A stretch of 36,182 nt of DNA from JBKPNZ01 sp046732895 (GCA_046732895.1 JBKPNZ010000043.1:1-36182), one strand, 5' to 3'; positions 7,190 to 18,642 are shown, numbered from the stretch's first letter. The notes: generated from the sequence alone by a model not told the origin. Program-made: numbers and translations.

Positions 7190-8044
7190 CAGGCGCCCGA
7201 CCTGTGCCCGGAGCCGGCGACGAGCGCGGTGGCGATCTGGTCGCCGCGCACGACGGGCCCGTCAACGCAGAGACGCATGTAGCCGCCCTCCGCGAGCGGC
7301 ACGGCGCAGCCGAAGCAGGCGCCGTATCCACAGGCCATCGGCGTCTCGAGCGCCAGCTCGGTTGCGACGCCACGCTCTGCGCACATCACGCGCACCGCCT
7401 CGAGCATCGCGGGCGGGCCGCAGGCGTAAACGACCGCGCCGGCAGCGTCATCGCCCTCGAGCAGAACGGAGAGAAGGTCGGTCACATAGCCACGATGCCC
7501 CGCGTGCCCATCCTCGCTTGCCAGGCGGACCTCGCAGCAGGCGAACAGATCGAGGCCGCCGGAATGCTCGCGGTCGCGAAATCCGAGCAACGTCCGCACC
7601 GGTACGCCGCGCTCGGCAAGCTCGCGGCGAAGGATCGCGAGCGGCGCGAGCCCGACGCCGCCGCCGACGAGCACGGCGCCGGCGGCGCCCGGGGCCACCT
7701 CCATCGGCGGGGCGAACGGGCGGCCGAGCGGGCCGGTGATCCAGAGCTCGTCGCCCGCCTCGAGCGCGGCGAGACGCTCCGTTCCAGGGCCCACGGCCTC
7801 GACCAGGAAGTCGAGCCTCACACCGTCCTTCCCGACCTCGGCCTCCGCCACGGAGAACGCGCGCGGCAGGTAGGGACGTCCGCCGGGCCCGCCCCAGTCC
7901 GCTCCCGCGGCGAGCATGTAGAACTGCCCGGCGCGGGGTTCGGGCCCATGGTGATCCAGGGCCGAGAAGATCCGGTAGCCCTCCGACTCGCGGTTGGCGA
8001 CGACCTCGCAGCTGCGCCGGCCAAGTGGCGCGAGCACCCTGGCG

Positions 8045-8064
<20 letters not shown>
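7189..8064 (-). CDS. pyrK: Dihydroorotate dehydrogenase electron-transfer subunit PyrK
   Basis: PyrK carries FAD and a [2Fe-2S] cluster and moves electrons from PyrD to NAD+. The 291-residue protein has a ferredoxin-reductase fold with the FAD motif RAFSV (68-72), the nucleotide-binding GGGVGLAPL (134-142), and four cluster cysteines: C245, C250, C253 and C266 (CGYGACFGC...C). Its start lies inside the carB 3' end (20-nt overlap) and its stop overlaps the pyrD start, so all three are tightly coupled. Confidence 0.95.
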
Positions 8065-11165
<3,101 letters not shown>

Positions 11166-11173
<8 letters not shown>

Positions 11174-11846
11174 GGTGGGCCGCTCCCACCGACTCGAGGC
11201 GCGCCTCGAGGTTCGCCTTCACCGCCGGCCACTCGTCGTCCAGGATGCTGAAGTAGGCCGAGTCGCGCTCCCCCACCCCCCGCGGCAGCATGTGCTTGCG
11301 CAGGACGCCCTCGAACGTCGCGGGAAGGGCCGCCAAGGCCCCACGCGACCGCTCGTTGCGGGCGTCGGTCTTGAACTCGACCCTGATGCACCCGAGATCC
11401 TCGAACGCATGCCCGAGCATGAGGAGCTTCGCCTCGACATTCGCGCCTGAACGCCACGAGCTCGGTGCCACCCAGGTCCACCCGATCTCGAGGCCGCGAT
11501 GCTCTGGCCTCAGATTCAGGTAGGTGGAGCTCCCGATTGCGCTCCCGTCGGCGCTGGAGACCGTGGCGAACGGGCACTCGAGCCCGGCCTCCGCAGCGCC
11601 CATTCGTGCATCGAACCACTCGTCGAAGCCGGCCCTGCCGGCTCCCGCCTCGCGGTCGAGCCAAAGCCAGATCTCGGGGTCGCGTGAGGCCTCATACAGC
11701 GGATCCCGGTGTCCCTCGGAAAGGGGCTCGAGCGTCACCCGCTCGCCCTCCAGACGTTGAGCCAGCCCAGGCCACGTCGACGATGAATCTCTTGCGGCGG
11801 CTTCGCCGCCTGACACGCCGGTTTCGGTGCTAAAGCACCTCATCAC
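11166..11846 (-). CDS. GNAT acetyltransferase (RimJ/RimL-like) inserted between carA and carB
   Basis: The 226-residue protein is of the GNAT fold, RimJ/RimL/Acetyltransf_3 type. It has RLEGERVTLEPLSEGHRDPL (first strand), LRPEHRGLEIGWTWVAPSSWRSGANVEAKLLMLGHAFEDLG (acetyl-CoA region) and VEFKTDARNERSRGALA. The substrate is unknown. The start is uncertain. GTG at 11846 overlaps the carA stop (GTGA) and is followed by ATG, but residues 3-22 are encoded by a two-hairpin repeat (11785-11843). The next in-frame start falls inside the first strand, so the repeat is probably translated. It lies inside the pyr operon with no known role there. Confidence 0.82.
11785..11843 (-). repeat. Two-hairpin element, copy B
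   Basis: On the minus strand: hairpin 1 GGTGC-TTTA-GCACC, linker GAAACCGGCGTGTCA, hairpin 2 GGCGGC-GAA-GCCGCC, tail GCAAGAGATTC. Compared with copies A1/A2, the stem bases differ in pairs (G-C to U-A in hairpin 1, most of hairpin 2) while the loops and flanks match. It begins at the carA stop and encodes the first residues of the GNAT frame. Confidence 0.85.
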
Positions 11847-12970
11847 ACACCTGCGACCTTCAGAAACCGATCGAACAGATACCTGGCGTCGTGCGGCCCC
11901 GGACCGGCCTCGGGGTGGTACTGGACCGTGGCCCCGGGCACATCGCGAAGGACGAGGCCCTCGACCGTGCGGTCATAGAGGTTGAGATGCGAGAGTTCGG
12001 CGGCGCCGAAGTCCGTCTCCCAGCGGACGGGCTCGTCTGCCTCGATGCGCTCGCCGCCGTCAGGCGGGCGGACCGCAAAGCCGTGGTTCTGGGAGGTGAT
12101 GTCGATGCGCCCCGAGGCGAGGTCCTTGACCGGGTGATTGGCGCCGCGATGGCCGAACGGAAGCTTGAAGGTGTCAAGGCCGACCGCCCGGCACAGGAGC
12201 TGATGGCCCAGGCAGATGCCGAACACGGGCCGCTTGCCGACGAGATCCCGGGCGGTGTCGACGACATAACCGAGCGCCGCCGGGTCTCCCGGGCCGTTCG
12301 CGAGGAAGACCAGATCCGGATCGCGGTCGAGCACCTCCTGCGCGCTCGCGGCGCAGGGAAGGAGCGTCAACCGGCAGCCGCGCTCGCGGAACTGGCGCAG
12401 GATCGAGAGCTTGATGCCGGTGTCGATGCCGACGACATGGGGGCCGTCGCCGTCCCCGAGCTCGACCGGCTCGGGTGGCGTCACCGTCCGGGCGAAGTCG
12501 GCGCCGTCCATCGAGGGCTCGGCCTCGACGGCCGCGCGCGCCTCGGGCTCGGACATATCCGAGGAGAAGATGCCGCCGCGCATCGCCCCCCGATCGCGGA
12601 TGTGGCGGACGAGCGAGCGGGTGTCGACGCCGGTGATCGCGGGAGTTCCGGAGTCACGGAGCCAGTTGAGCCACCCGCCCTCGGCATCGGCGGCGTCCTC
12701 ACCGTTCTTCGCCTCGCGCATGATCACAGCGCGGGCATGAACGCGGTCGGATTCCATCGCGTTGGCGCAGACCCCGTAGTTCCCGATCAGCGGGTAGGTG
12801 AAGGTGATGATCTGCCCGGCGTAGGAGGGGTCCGTGACCGCCTCCTGGTAGCCGGTCATCGACGTGTTGAAGACGACCTCGCCGGTCACGGATCCCGCCT
12901 CGGCGCCGCAGACCTCGCCTTCGAAGCGGGTCCCGTCCTCCAGCATGACGTAGCCCGTTGAGGTGGCCAT
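11843..12970 (-). CDS. carA: Carbamoyl-phosphate synthase small (glutaminase) subunit
   Basis: CarA hydrolyses glutamine and channels ammonia to CarB. The 375-residue protein has the N-terminal CPSase_sm_chain domain (GYVMLEDGTRFEGE...GEVVFNTSMTGYQEAVTDPSYAGQI) and a C-terminal class I glutamine amidotransferase with the nucleophile elbow GICLGHQLL and the His-Glu pair in QYHPEAGPGPHD. The ATG overlaps the isochorismatase-family stop by 1 nt, and the stop overlaps the GNAT start. Normal length. Confidence 0.98.
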   Translation of the reverse strand: MATSTGYVMLEDGTRFEGEVCGAEAGSVTGEVVFNTSMTGYQEAVTDPSYAGQIITFTYPLIGNYGVCANAMESDRVHARAVIMREAKNGEDAADAEGGWLNWLRDSGTPAITGVDTRSLVRHIRDRGAMRGGIFSSDMSEPEARAAVEAEPSMDGADFARTVTPPEPVELGDGDGPHVVGIDTGIKLSILRQFRERGCRLTLLPCAASAQEVLDRDPDLVFLANGPGDPAALGYVVDTARDLVGKRPVFGICLGHQLLCRAVGLDTFKLPFGHRGANHPVKDLASGRIDITSQNHGFAVRPPDGGERIEADEPVRWETDFGAAELSHLNLYDRTVEGLVLRDVPGATVQYHPEAGPGPHDARYLFDRFLKVAGV

Positions 12971-13545
12971 CAGCCCGCCACCGGCTGCGGATTGGGCGCG
13001 TACTCGAGAACGAGCTTCTGCACCTGCTTGAACTCGTCGGTCCCGGCCCGGCCGACGAGCTCGAAGAGCGCCGTCTCGACGCTCGTCAGCACGGCGCCCG
13101 CCTGCTCCATCTTCTCCAGGCCGATCGTCTTGTTCTGCTCAAAGCGCGAGCCCACCGCATCGACCGCGACGTGCACCGCGACGCCCTGGTCCAGGAGCTC
13201 GAGCGCCGTCTGGTTCACGCAGACGTGGGTCTCGACCCCGCACAGGAGCACCTGATCGCGGCCGGCGAGGTCGAAGCCCTCGGCGTCAGGCGCGGCGAAG
13301 CAGACCTTGTCGAGGGGCTCCGTGCCCTCGGGCAGCGCTTCGGCCACGGCCGGAACCGTCCGCCCGAGACCCTCGGGATACTGCTCGGTGACGATCACCG
13401 GCACGCGCGTCACGGCGGCGCCGCGGGCCAGCGTGGCGGCCGCACGCGCGACGTCGTCGAACTCCGGCACTGCCTTGCGGAACGCGTCCTGCACGTCGAT
13501 CACGACGAGCGTCGCTCGGTCCGCATCCAGCTTCCGGGCACTCAC
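12970..13545 (-). CDS. Isochorismatase-family cysteine hydrolase within the pyr operon
   Basis: The 191-residue protein has the catalytic triad of the isochorismatase/nicotinamidase superfamily: Asp17 (VVIDVQDAF), Lys80 (LDKVCF) and Cys109 (GVETHVCVNQTAL). It looks most like the YcaC/hydrolase subgroup of unknown substrate; the nicotinamidase metal-binding pattern is not obvious. The frame is open upstream, but GTG at 13545 overlaps the pyrC stop as GTGA and gives a compact domain start, so I chose it. Its place between pyrC and carA suggests co-regulation by PyrR, perhaps for clean-up of a carbamoyl or pyrimidine-related amide. That role is speculative. Confidence 0.88.
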   Translation of the reverse strand: MSARKLDADRATLVVIDVQDAFRKAVPEFDDVARAAATLARGAAVTRVPVIVTEQYPEGLGRTVPAVAEALPEGTEPLDKVCFAAPDAEGFDLAGRDQVLLCGVETHVCVNQTALELLDQGVAVHVAVDAVGSRFEQNKTIGLEKMEQAGAVLTSVETALFELVGRAGTDEFKQVQKLVLEYAPNPQPVAG

Positions 13546-14894
13546 GCGGCGACACCCATCGCGAACTGGCGCTGGCGGTAGGCGACCCGCCCGGCGACCA
13601 CCGTCATCAAGACCCGGCCCGCCAGGCGTCGGCCCTCGAAGCAGGAGTTGTGCGAGCGACTCTCCCAACCCTCAGCCCCCGCCTCCCACTCCGCTCTGGG
13701 GTCGAAGAGCACGAGGCTGGCGTCGCTTCCGGGCGCCAGCGTCGGCGGCTCGAGATCGAACGCGGCGGCGCCTGCGCTCATGCGCTCCACGAGGAGCCCA
13801 AGGTCCAGGACGCCGGGCTGGACCAGGTCCGTGTACAGGACGGCAAACGCGGTCTCGAGTCCCGTGACTCCCATCGCGCCCTGCTCGAAGGGGACCTCCT
13901 TGTCCTCCGAAGCGTGCGGCGCATGATCGGTCGCCACGCAGTCGATGAGGCCTGATCGAAGGGCGTCGATGAGAGCCTGGCGATCGTCCTCGGAGCGCAG
14001 GGGCGGGTTCATCTTGAACCTGGAGTCGAGGGCCTTCACAGCTTCGTCGGTGAGCGTCAGGTGATGGGGAGTCGCCTCGCAGGTGAGCGCGACGCCGGCT
14101 TCCTTCGCAGCGGCAACGGCATGGACCGACTCGCGGGCCGAGAGGTGCTGGACGTGGATGCGCGCCTCCTCGTAGAGGGCGAGGGCGGCGTCCCTGGCGA
14201 TCATCGTCGACTCCGAGACCGACGGGATGCCTGCGAGCCCGAGCGTTGCGGACACCTCGCCTTCGTGCATCACACCCCTGGCGGACAGATCCGGGTCCTC
14301 CTCGTGGAGCGCGATCTGAAGCCCGACCAGCCGCTGGTACTGGAGGGCACGCCGGAGCACCCGGGCGCTTGCGATCGGCAGGCCGTCGTCCGAGAACCCG
14401 GCGGCGCCCGTGTCGGCGAGCTCAGCCATCTCGGTCAGCTCTGTGCCCTCCATCCCGCGCGTCACGCAGGCCAGGAAGCCGACCGGGATCGCAGCCTCCG
14501 CCTGAGCGCGCTCGCGCAGCGCCCGTACGTCTCCCGCCGTATCGACCGGGGGCTCGGTGTTCGCCATGGCGATGATGCCGCAGTAGCCGCCGGCCGCGGC
14601 GGCGCGGGCACCGGTCTCGACGTCCTCCTTGTGCTCCTGGCCGGGGGTGCGTAGATGGACGTGTGGGTCGAAGAAGGCCGGGAAGACCTGCAGTCCCTCC
14701 GCGTCGATCTCCTCCGCGCCGTCACGGGCCGCCCCACCCGGCTCCGCCAGCTCGGCGATCCGGCCGTCGGCCACGACCACGTCATGGACGGCGTCGATCT
14801 GGGCCCGCGGATCGAGCACCGTGGCCCGCCGCAGGATCAGCGGCTCGGGCGACTCGGCGTCGCCGCGCCAGTCGAGCGAGGAGATCGGCCTCAC
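13542..14894 (-). CDS. pyrC: Dihydroorotase (type I)
   Basis: PyrC cyclises carbamoyl aspartate to dihydroorotate. The 450-residue amidohydrolase has the metal-binding DPHVHLRTPGQ motif (D76, H78, H80), the SDDG loop, CEATPHHLTLTDE, the substrate-binding FKMNPPLR and the catalytic Asp in VATDHAPH. The length and motif set fit type I enzymes that work next to aspartate transcarbamoylase. The GTG start overlaps the pyrB stop (GTGA). Confidence 0.97.
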   Translation of the reverse strand: MRPISSLDWRGDAESPEPLILRRATVLDPRAQIDAVHDVVVADGRIAELAEPGGAARDGAEEIDAEGLQVFPAFFDPHVHLRTPGQEHKEDVETGARAAAAGGYCGIIAMANTEPPVDTAGDVRALRERAQAEAAIPVGFLACVTRGMEGTELTEMAELADTGAAGFSDDGLPIASARVLRRALQYQRLVGLQIALHEEDPDLSARGVMHEGEVSATLGLAGIPSVSESTMIARDAALALYEEARIHVQHLSARESVHAVAAAKEAGVALTCEATPHHLTLTDEAVKALDSRFKMNPPLRSEDDRQALIDALRSGLIDCVATDHAPHASEDKEVPFEQGAMGVTGLETAFAVLYTDLVQPGVLDLGLLVERMSAGAAAFDLEPPTLAPGSDASLVLFDPRAEWEAGAEGWESRSHNSCFEGRRLAGRVLMTVVAGRVAYRQRQFAMGVAA

Positions 14895-15868
14895 GCGGGC
14901 TCCCCGATCGGCGTCGGCGCCGGGAGATCGGCGCTGTCGTCGGTCTGCCGGGCGTGACCGCCCGGACGCTCACCGCCGGCGAGCAGCTCGTACAGGATCG
15001 CCATGCGCACGACGAGGCCGCTCTCGACCTGCGCCGAGATCAGCGAGTTGGGGCCGTCGATGACCTCGGCGGAGAGCTCGATGCCCCGGTTCACCGGTCC
15101 TGGGTGCATCAGCAGCTGGCGCGGGCCGAGCCGCCTGGCATCCACCTGGTACAGCGCGGCGTACTCGCGCAGAGATGGCACGAACGACTCGGCCATGCGC
15201 TCCCGCTGCATTCGCAGCGCGTAGACGACGTCGGCCTGGTCGAGGCCGTCGAGCTCGTAAGCCACGTCGCAGCCGAGCGCTTCCTTCGCGCAGCGCGGGA
15301 TCAGGGTCGGCGGCCCGCAGAGCGTGACCTCGGCGCCCATCAGGCGGAAGGCGAGGGCGCAGGAGCGCGCGACACGGCTGTGGAGGACGTCGCCGACGAT
15401 CCAGATGCGACGGCCGTCGAGCTCGCCGAGGCGCATCCGGAGCGTGTAGACGTCGAGCAGCGCCTGACTCGGGTGCTCGTGCTTGCCGTCGCCGGCGTTC
15501 ACCACGGCGGCGTCAGTCCAGCGGGTGACCAGGTCGGCCGCCCCCGCCATCGGTGAGCGGATCACGATCGCCTCGGGCCCGTAGGCGGAGAGGGTCGCGA
15601 TGGTGTCCTTCAACGACTCGCCCTTGTCCACCGACGAGCCGACCGCCTTCACGGAGACGACGTCGGCCGAGAGTCGCTTCGCTGCGAGCTCGAACGAGGA
15701 GCTCGTGCGGGTGCTCGACTCATAGAAGAGGTTGACGACGGTGCGTCCGCGCAGCGTCGGGACCTTCTTGATGTCACGGCGGCCGACTTCGGCAAAGCTC
15801 TCGGCCCGTTCCATGATCCGCTCGATGTCGGCTCGCTCGAGCTGCTCCACCGACAGCAGATGCCTCAT
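14891..15868 (-). CDS. pyrB: Aspartate carbamoyltransferase catalytic subunit
   Basis: PyrB condenses carbamoyl phosphate with aspartate. The 325-residue protein has the carbamoyl-phosphate loop SSTRTSSSFE (51-60), the mobile SVDKGESLKDT loop from the neighbouring subunit, the HPSQALLD motif, a DVLHSRVARS segment and the aspartate-binding region. No pyrI regulatory subunit is present, as expected in this order with pyrC. The start overlaps the pyrR stop by 4 nt (ATGA). Confidence 0.97.
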   Translation of the reverse strand: MRHLLSVEQLERADIERIMERAESFAEVGRRDIKKVPTLRGRTVVNLFYESSTRTSSSFELAAKRLSADVVSVKAVGSSVDKGESLKDTIATLSAYGPEAIVIRSPMAGAADLVTRWTDAAVVNAGDGKHEHPSQALLDVYTLRMRLGELDGRRIWIVGDVLHSRVARSCALAFRLMGAEVTLCGPPTLIPRCAKEALGCDVAYELDGLDQADVVYALRMQRERMAESFVPSLREYAALYQVDARRLGPRQLLMHPGPVNRGIELSAEVIDGPNSLISAQVESGLVVRMAILYELLAGGERPGGHARQTDDSADLPAPTPIGEPA

Positions 15869-16455
15869 CGCTCCTCCTCACCCGTTGCCGTTGCCAGTTG
15901 CTGCGACGCCGCCGGCACGATCGTCACCTCGTCGAGCCCGTCCGACTCCTCGAGGCGGACGAAGACCCGCTCGTCGTGGGAGGTGGGAAGGTTCTTGCCG
16001 ACGTAGTCGGGCCTGATCGGAAGCTCGCGGTGACCGCGGTCGACGAGCACTGCGAGCTGGACCCGCGAGGGCCGCCCGTAGTCGAAGAGCGCGTCGACCG
16101 CCGCCCGGACGGTCCGGCCCGTGAAGAGGACGTCGTCGACGAGCACGACCGTGCACCCATCGAGGTCGAAGTCGAGGTGCGACGCGTGGACGACGGGTTG
16201 TGCGCCCGGCTCACGCGACTCGATGTCGTCGCGGTAGAAGGAGATGTCGAGGTCGCCCAAGGGGACACGCGCGCCGTTCTGCTCGCCGACCAGGGCATGC
16301 AGGCGGCGTGCGAGGACCGCCCCGCGCGTGTGGATGCCGACGATCGCCACCGACCCACCGGGGTTCTTCTCGATGATCTCGTGCGCGATCCGCACGAGCG
16401 TGCGGCGCAGGTCGTCACGATCGAGGACGACCTTCTCGGAGGTCTGGTCTTGCAC
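15865..16455 (-). CDS. pyrR: PyrR: pyr operon RNA-binding regulator / uracil phosphoribosyltransferase
   Basis: PyrR senses UMP/UTP against PRPP and binds a hairpin in pyr mRNA; many members also have UPRTase activity. The 196-residue protein shows the type I PRTase fold with the PRPP loop VVLVDDVLFTGRTVRAA, the flexible loop LDISFYRDD and the basic region PSRVQLAVLVDRGHRELPIRPDYVGKN. The GTG start lies 10 nt downstream of a hairpin that matches the PyrR-binding loop, so the protein probably represses translation of its own operon. It heads nine overlapping genes. Confidence 0.96.
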   Translation of the reverse strand: MQDQTSEKVVLDRDDLRRTLVRIAHEIIEKNPGGSVAIVGIHTRGAVLARRLHALVGEQNGARVPLGDLDISFYRDDIESREPGAQPVVHASHLDFDLDGCTVVLVDDVLFTGRTVRAAVDALFDYGRPSRVQLAVLVDRGHRELPIRPDYVGKNLPTSHDERVFVRLEESDGLDEVTIVPAASQQLATATGEEER

Positions 16456-16464
16456 TCGCGCCCC

Positions 16465-16495
16465 TTCCTGGCCTCTCCGGACCGGGTTAAAGGAA
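16465..16495 (-). promoter_or_regulatory. PyrR-binding RNA hairpin in the pyr leader
   Basis: On the minus strand, GGTCCGGAGAGGCC (16483-16470) fits the PyrR binding-loop consensus ARUCCNGNGAGGYU at 12 of 14 positions; the two differing outer bases form a compensated G-C pair. A lower stem TTCCT/AGGAA (16495-16491 with 16469-16465) closes it, with an internal bulge. The AGGAA...GGGG stretch is the pyrR ribosome binding site. Binding should therefore hide it, which is translational control, as described for mycobacterial PyrR. No terminator follows. Confidence 0.85.
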
Positions 16496-16506
16496 CCGAC
16501 GGGCGC

Positions 16507-16512
16507 AGCCTA
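16507..16512 (-). promoter_or_regulatory. Candidate -10 box of the pyr operon
   Basis: TAGGCT on the minus strand. The expected +1 near 16500 would make a leader of about 45 nt made almost entirely of the PyrR-binding hairpin. No clear -35. Confidence 0.45.
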
Positions 16513-16539
16513 GCAACGTGGCAGGATGGCGGCCAGCGA

Positions 16540-17430
16540 ATGGCAAGGACACGGAAGTTGAGCGAGGGCACGCGCGAGGCGATCGCCGTGCACCAGAGCG
16601 CCGGACGGCCGTTTTCGGCCGGCGGGGTGCGCAGCTTCGTCCGCGAACAGGGACGCGGCGCTCCCGTGGTGCTCTTGCACGGCGTCCCCACCAGCTCGTT
16701 CATGTACCGCAAGCTCGTGCCCGCGCTGGCGGGCCAGGGCCTGCGCGCGATCGCGTTCGACATGCCGGGCCTTGGGCTGGCCGATCGGCCTGAGAACTTC
16801 GACTACACCTGGTCCGGCCTCGCCCAGTGGACCGGCGAGGCGATCGACGCCCTCGGACTCGAGCGCTGCCACCTGGTCGTGCACGACATCGGCGGTCCGA
16901 TCGGGTGTGAATGGGCGGTTCGCCATCCCGACCGCGTGATGTCTCTGACCGTGCTGAACACGATGCTGAACGTGGCCACGTTCCGCCGCCCCTGGGTGAT
17001 GCAGCCGTTCGCGATCCGGGGCATCGGCGAGGCCTGGCTCCGGGCAACGCCGCAGTTTGTCTTCTCGGAGCTCTTCTACCGGCAGGGGATCGCCAACCGC
17101 GCCGCCACCTCGCGCGACGAGGTCTCCGCCTACCGCGCCCTGCTCGTGCACCGCGACGGCGGGCGGGCGTTCCTCCGCATCATGCGCGGGTTCGAGCTGA
17201 CGGCCCAGAAGCAGAGCCTGCTCTGGGACGGGCTCGCCGACCGCCCCTATCCGGCCCGCATCGTCTGGGGCGAGCAGGATCCGGCCCTCGACATCAAGCT
17301 CCTGCGCGTGGCGCAGGAGGTGCTGCGGGTCGACGACCCGATCCGGCTTCCAGCGAAGCATTTTCTGGCCGAGGACCAGGCGCCGGCAATCGCCTACGCG
17401 ATCGCGGACCTGGCGGCACCGCTGGGCTAG
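16540..17430 (+). CDS. Alpha/beta hydrolase, haloalkane-dehalogenase-like
   Basis: The 296-residue protein has the oxyanion-hole motif HGVPTSSFMYR (47-57), FDMPGLGLADRP, a nucleophile elbow VVHDIGGPIG with Asp116 instead of Ser, an acid in WGEQDPAL (Asp247) and the catalytic His274 in KHFLAED. Asp nucleophile plus KHFLxED is typical of haloalkane dehalogenases and close relatives; haloacetate dehalogenase or epoxide hydrolase is possible. Substrate unknown. The open frame runs far upstream through pyrR on the other strand. The first sensible start is ATG 16540, with TTG 16558 an alternative. It is transcribed divergently from the pyr operon. Confidence 0.85.
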   Translation: MARTRKLSEGTREAIAVHQSAGRPFSAGGVRSFVREQGRGAPVVLLHGVPTSSFMYRKLVPALAGQGLRAIAFDMPGLGLADRPENFDYTWSGLAQWTGEAIDALGLERCHLVVHDIGGPIGCEWAVRHPDRVMSLTVLNTMLNVATFRRPWVMQPFAIRGIGEAWLRATPQFVFSELFYRQGIANRAATSRDEVSAYRALLVHRDGGRAFLRIMRGFELTAQKQSLLWDGLADRPYPARIVWGEQDPALDIKLLRVAQEVLRVDDPIRLPAKHFLAEDQAPAIAYAIADLAAPLG

Positions 17431-17446
17431 GCGCCGCCTCAACACA

Positions 17447-17625
17447 GGCACGTGGGGCAAGGCCCTCGGCCCGAGCCGCGGCCGCGCTCCCGCGCTCCCC
17501 CGCCGCCTCTCCCCTCACCGAGTGGCGGATTAGTCGGCCTAGAGCCGACTTTCCCGCCACTCGATGGGCCCGGGCGGTGGGCGCGGGACGCTCGGGCCGC
17601 CCCATCGGGCCGCCCCCCACGTGCC
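17447..17625. repeat. 179-bp nested imperfect palindrome between convergent genes
   Basis: Successive arms pair around a common centre near 17538: GGCACGTGGGG (17447) with CCCCACGTGCC (17615); CGGCCCGAGC (17467) with GCTCGGGCCG (17590); TCCCGCGC (17488) with GCGCGGGA (17581); CCCGCCGCC (17499) with GGCGGTGGG (17573, one mismatch); and at the core the 43-bp hairpin 17520-17562. It fills the gap between the hydrolase gene and the rnz stop. It could be a bidirectional terminator/cruciform or a MITE-like remnant with 11-bp terminal inverted repeats. Confidence 0.75.
17520..17562. repeat. 43-bp REP-like hairpin, copy 1
   Basis: The outer stem GAGTGGCG/CGCCACTC encloses an internal loop (GATTA opposite TTTCC), an inner stem GTCGGC/GCCGAC and the loop CTAGA. 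A second full copy lies at 24254-24296. The two differ only in the apical loop and at one base, and both are followed by GATGGG. Confidence 0.88.
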
Positions 17626-17649
17626 CGTTGTTCGCGCCGTCCGCGGCGC

Positions 17650-18636
17650 TCAGCCCGGCAGCGAGCGCTGGACCTCCTCGCGCGGCGGGCGCGGAGGGCG
17701 GGCGCCGCGGTCGATCAGCCGCGGCTCGCCGCGCTCCGGGAATGGGACCTCGACGATGTCGAAGTCGCGTGGCGCGACCGCGCCGGGCAGCTCCTCGCGC
17801 GCCTCGGCCAGGACCGCCCCGACGTCGTAGCGCGAGGAGATGTGCACGAGCGCGAGCATCTTCACCTCCGCCTCTCGCGCGAGCACCGCGGCCTGGCGCG
17901 CGGTCGAGTGATGAGTCTCTGCGGCGCGCTCGGTCTCCTCATCGGCAAAGCTGCCGTCGTGCACGAGGAGCTCTGCCTTGTGGGCGGCGACCCGGGTCAT
18001 CTCGCACGGCGCCGAGTCGCCCGTGATCACCAGCTTCCGGCCGGCACGGGGTTCACCCATGACGTCAGCTGGGCGAACGGTGCCGGAGGTGCCCTCGACT
18101 TCCGCGCCGCTCTGCAGGCGACCGAAGTCGGGGCCTGAGCTAACTCCGAGCCGGGTCGCCCGGTCAGGGTCGAACCGGCCGGGCCGCTCCTCCTCCACGA
18201 GCGCGTATCCCTGCGCGCGCACGCGATGGTCAACCGGGAAGCTCCGGATCTCGTAGCCGTCACGCGCGATGGCCTCGCCCTCATCGAGCTCAACCAGTTC
18301 CACCTCATAGTTGAGTCTGCCGAAGATCCGCCGAAGCGAGCGAAAGAGTTCGGCAAGGCCGGGCGGCCCGATCACGCGCAGCGGCCGCTCCCGGCCCTGC
18401 AGGTCGTAGGTCTTCAAGAGGCCGGGCACACCCAGGTAGTGGTCGGCATGAAAGTGGGTGATGAAGATCTCGTCGACCTGCACGAGTCCGGTCGAGCGCT
18501 GCATCTGGCGCTGAGCGCCCTCGCCGCAGTCGAACAGCAGACGGTCGCCCCCATGGCGCACGAGCACGCAGGCTGTGGCACGGCGGGCCGTCGGCACCGA
18601 CCCGCCGGTCCCGAGGAAGACGACAGAGAGATCCAT
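17650..18636 (-). CDS. rnz: Ribonuclease Z
   Basis: RNase Z is the endonuclease that trims tRNA 3' trailers. The 328-residue metallo-beta-lactamase protein begins MDLSVVFLGTGGSVPT, carries FDCGEGAQRQM and the zinc motif THFHADHYLG (H61, H63, D65, H66), then the tRNA exosite region, TGDSAPCE and a terminal HISSRY. The motif order and length fit bacterial RNase Z. There is no Shine-Dalgarno sequence. A TACGGT box 6 nt before the ATG suggests a leaderless transcript. It lies near the tRNA-Arg gene, which lacks an encoded CCA and so needs this type of processing. Confidence 0.92.
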   Translation of the reverse strand: MDLSVVFLGTGGSVPTARRATACVLVRHGGDRLLFDCGEGAQRQMQRSTGLVQVDEIFITHFHADHYLGVPGLLKTYDLQGRERPLRVIGPPGLAELFRSLRRIFGRLNYEVELVELDEGEAIARDGYEIRSFPVDHRVRAQGYALVEEERPGRFDPDRATRLGVSSGPDFGRLQSGAEVEGTSGTVRPADVMGEPRAGRKLVITGDSAPCEMTRVAAHKAELLVHDGSFADEETERAAETHHSTARQAAVLAREAEVKMLALVHISSRYDVGAVLAEAREELPGAVAPRDFDIVEVPFPERGEPRLIDRGARPPRPPREEVQRSLPG

Positions 18637-18642
18637 GGCGCA

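Noticed and set aside
11891..12961. Long plus-strand frame opposite carA
   Set aside because: It is the mirror frame of a well-conserved gene, with no recognisable domain.
13546..13668. Upstream extension of the isochorismatase-family frame
   Set aside because: It overlaps the conserved end of pyrC in another frame; GTG 13545 shows the GTGA overlap typical of this operon.
15898..16539. N-terminal extension of the haloalkane-dehalogenase-like frame
   Set aside because: It is antisense to pyrR and its regulatory leader. The hydrolase family begins near ATG 16540.
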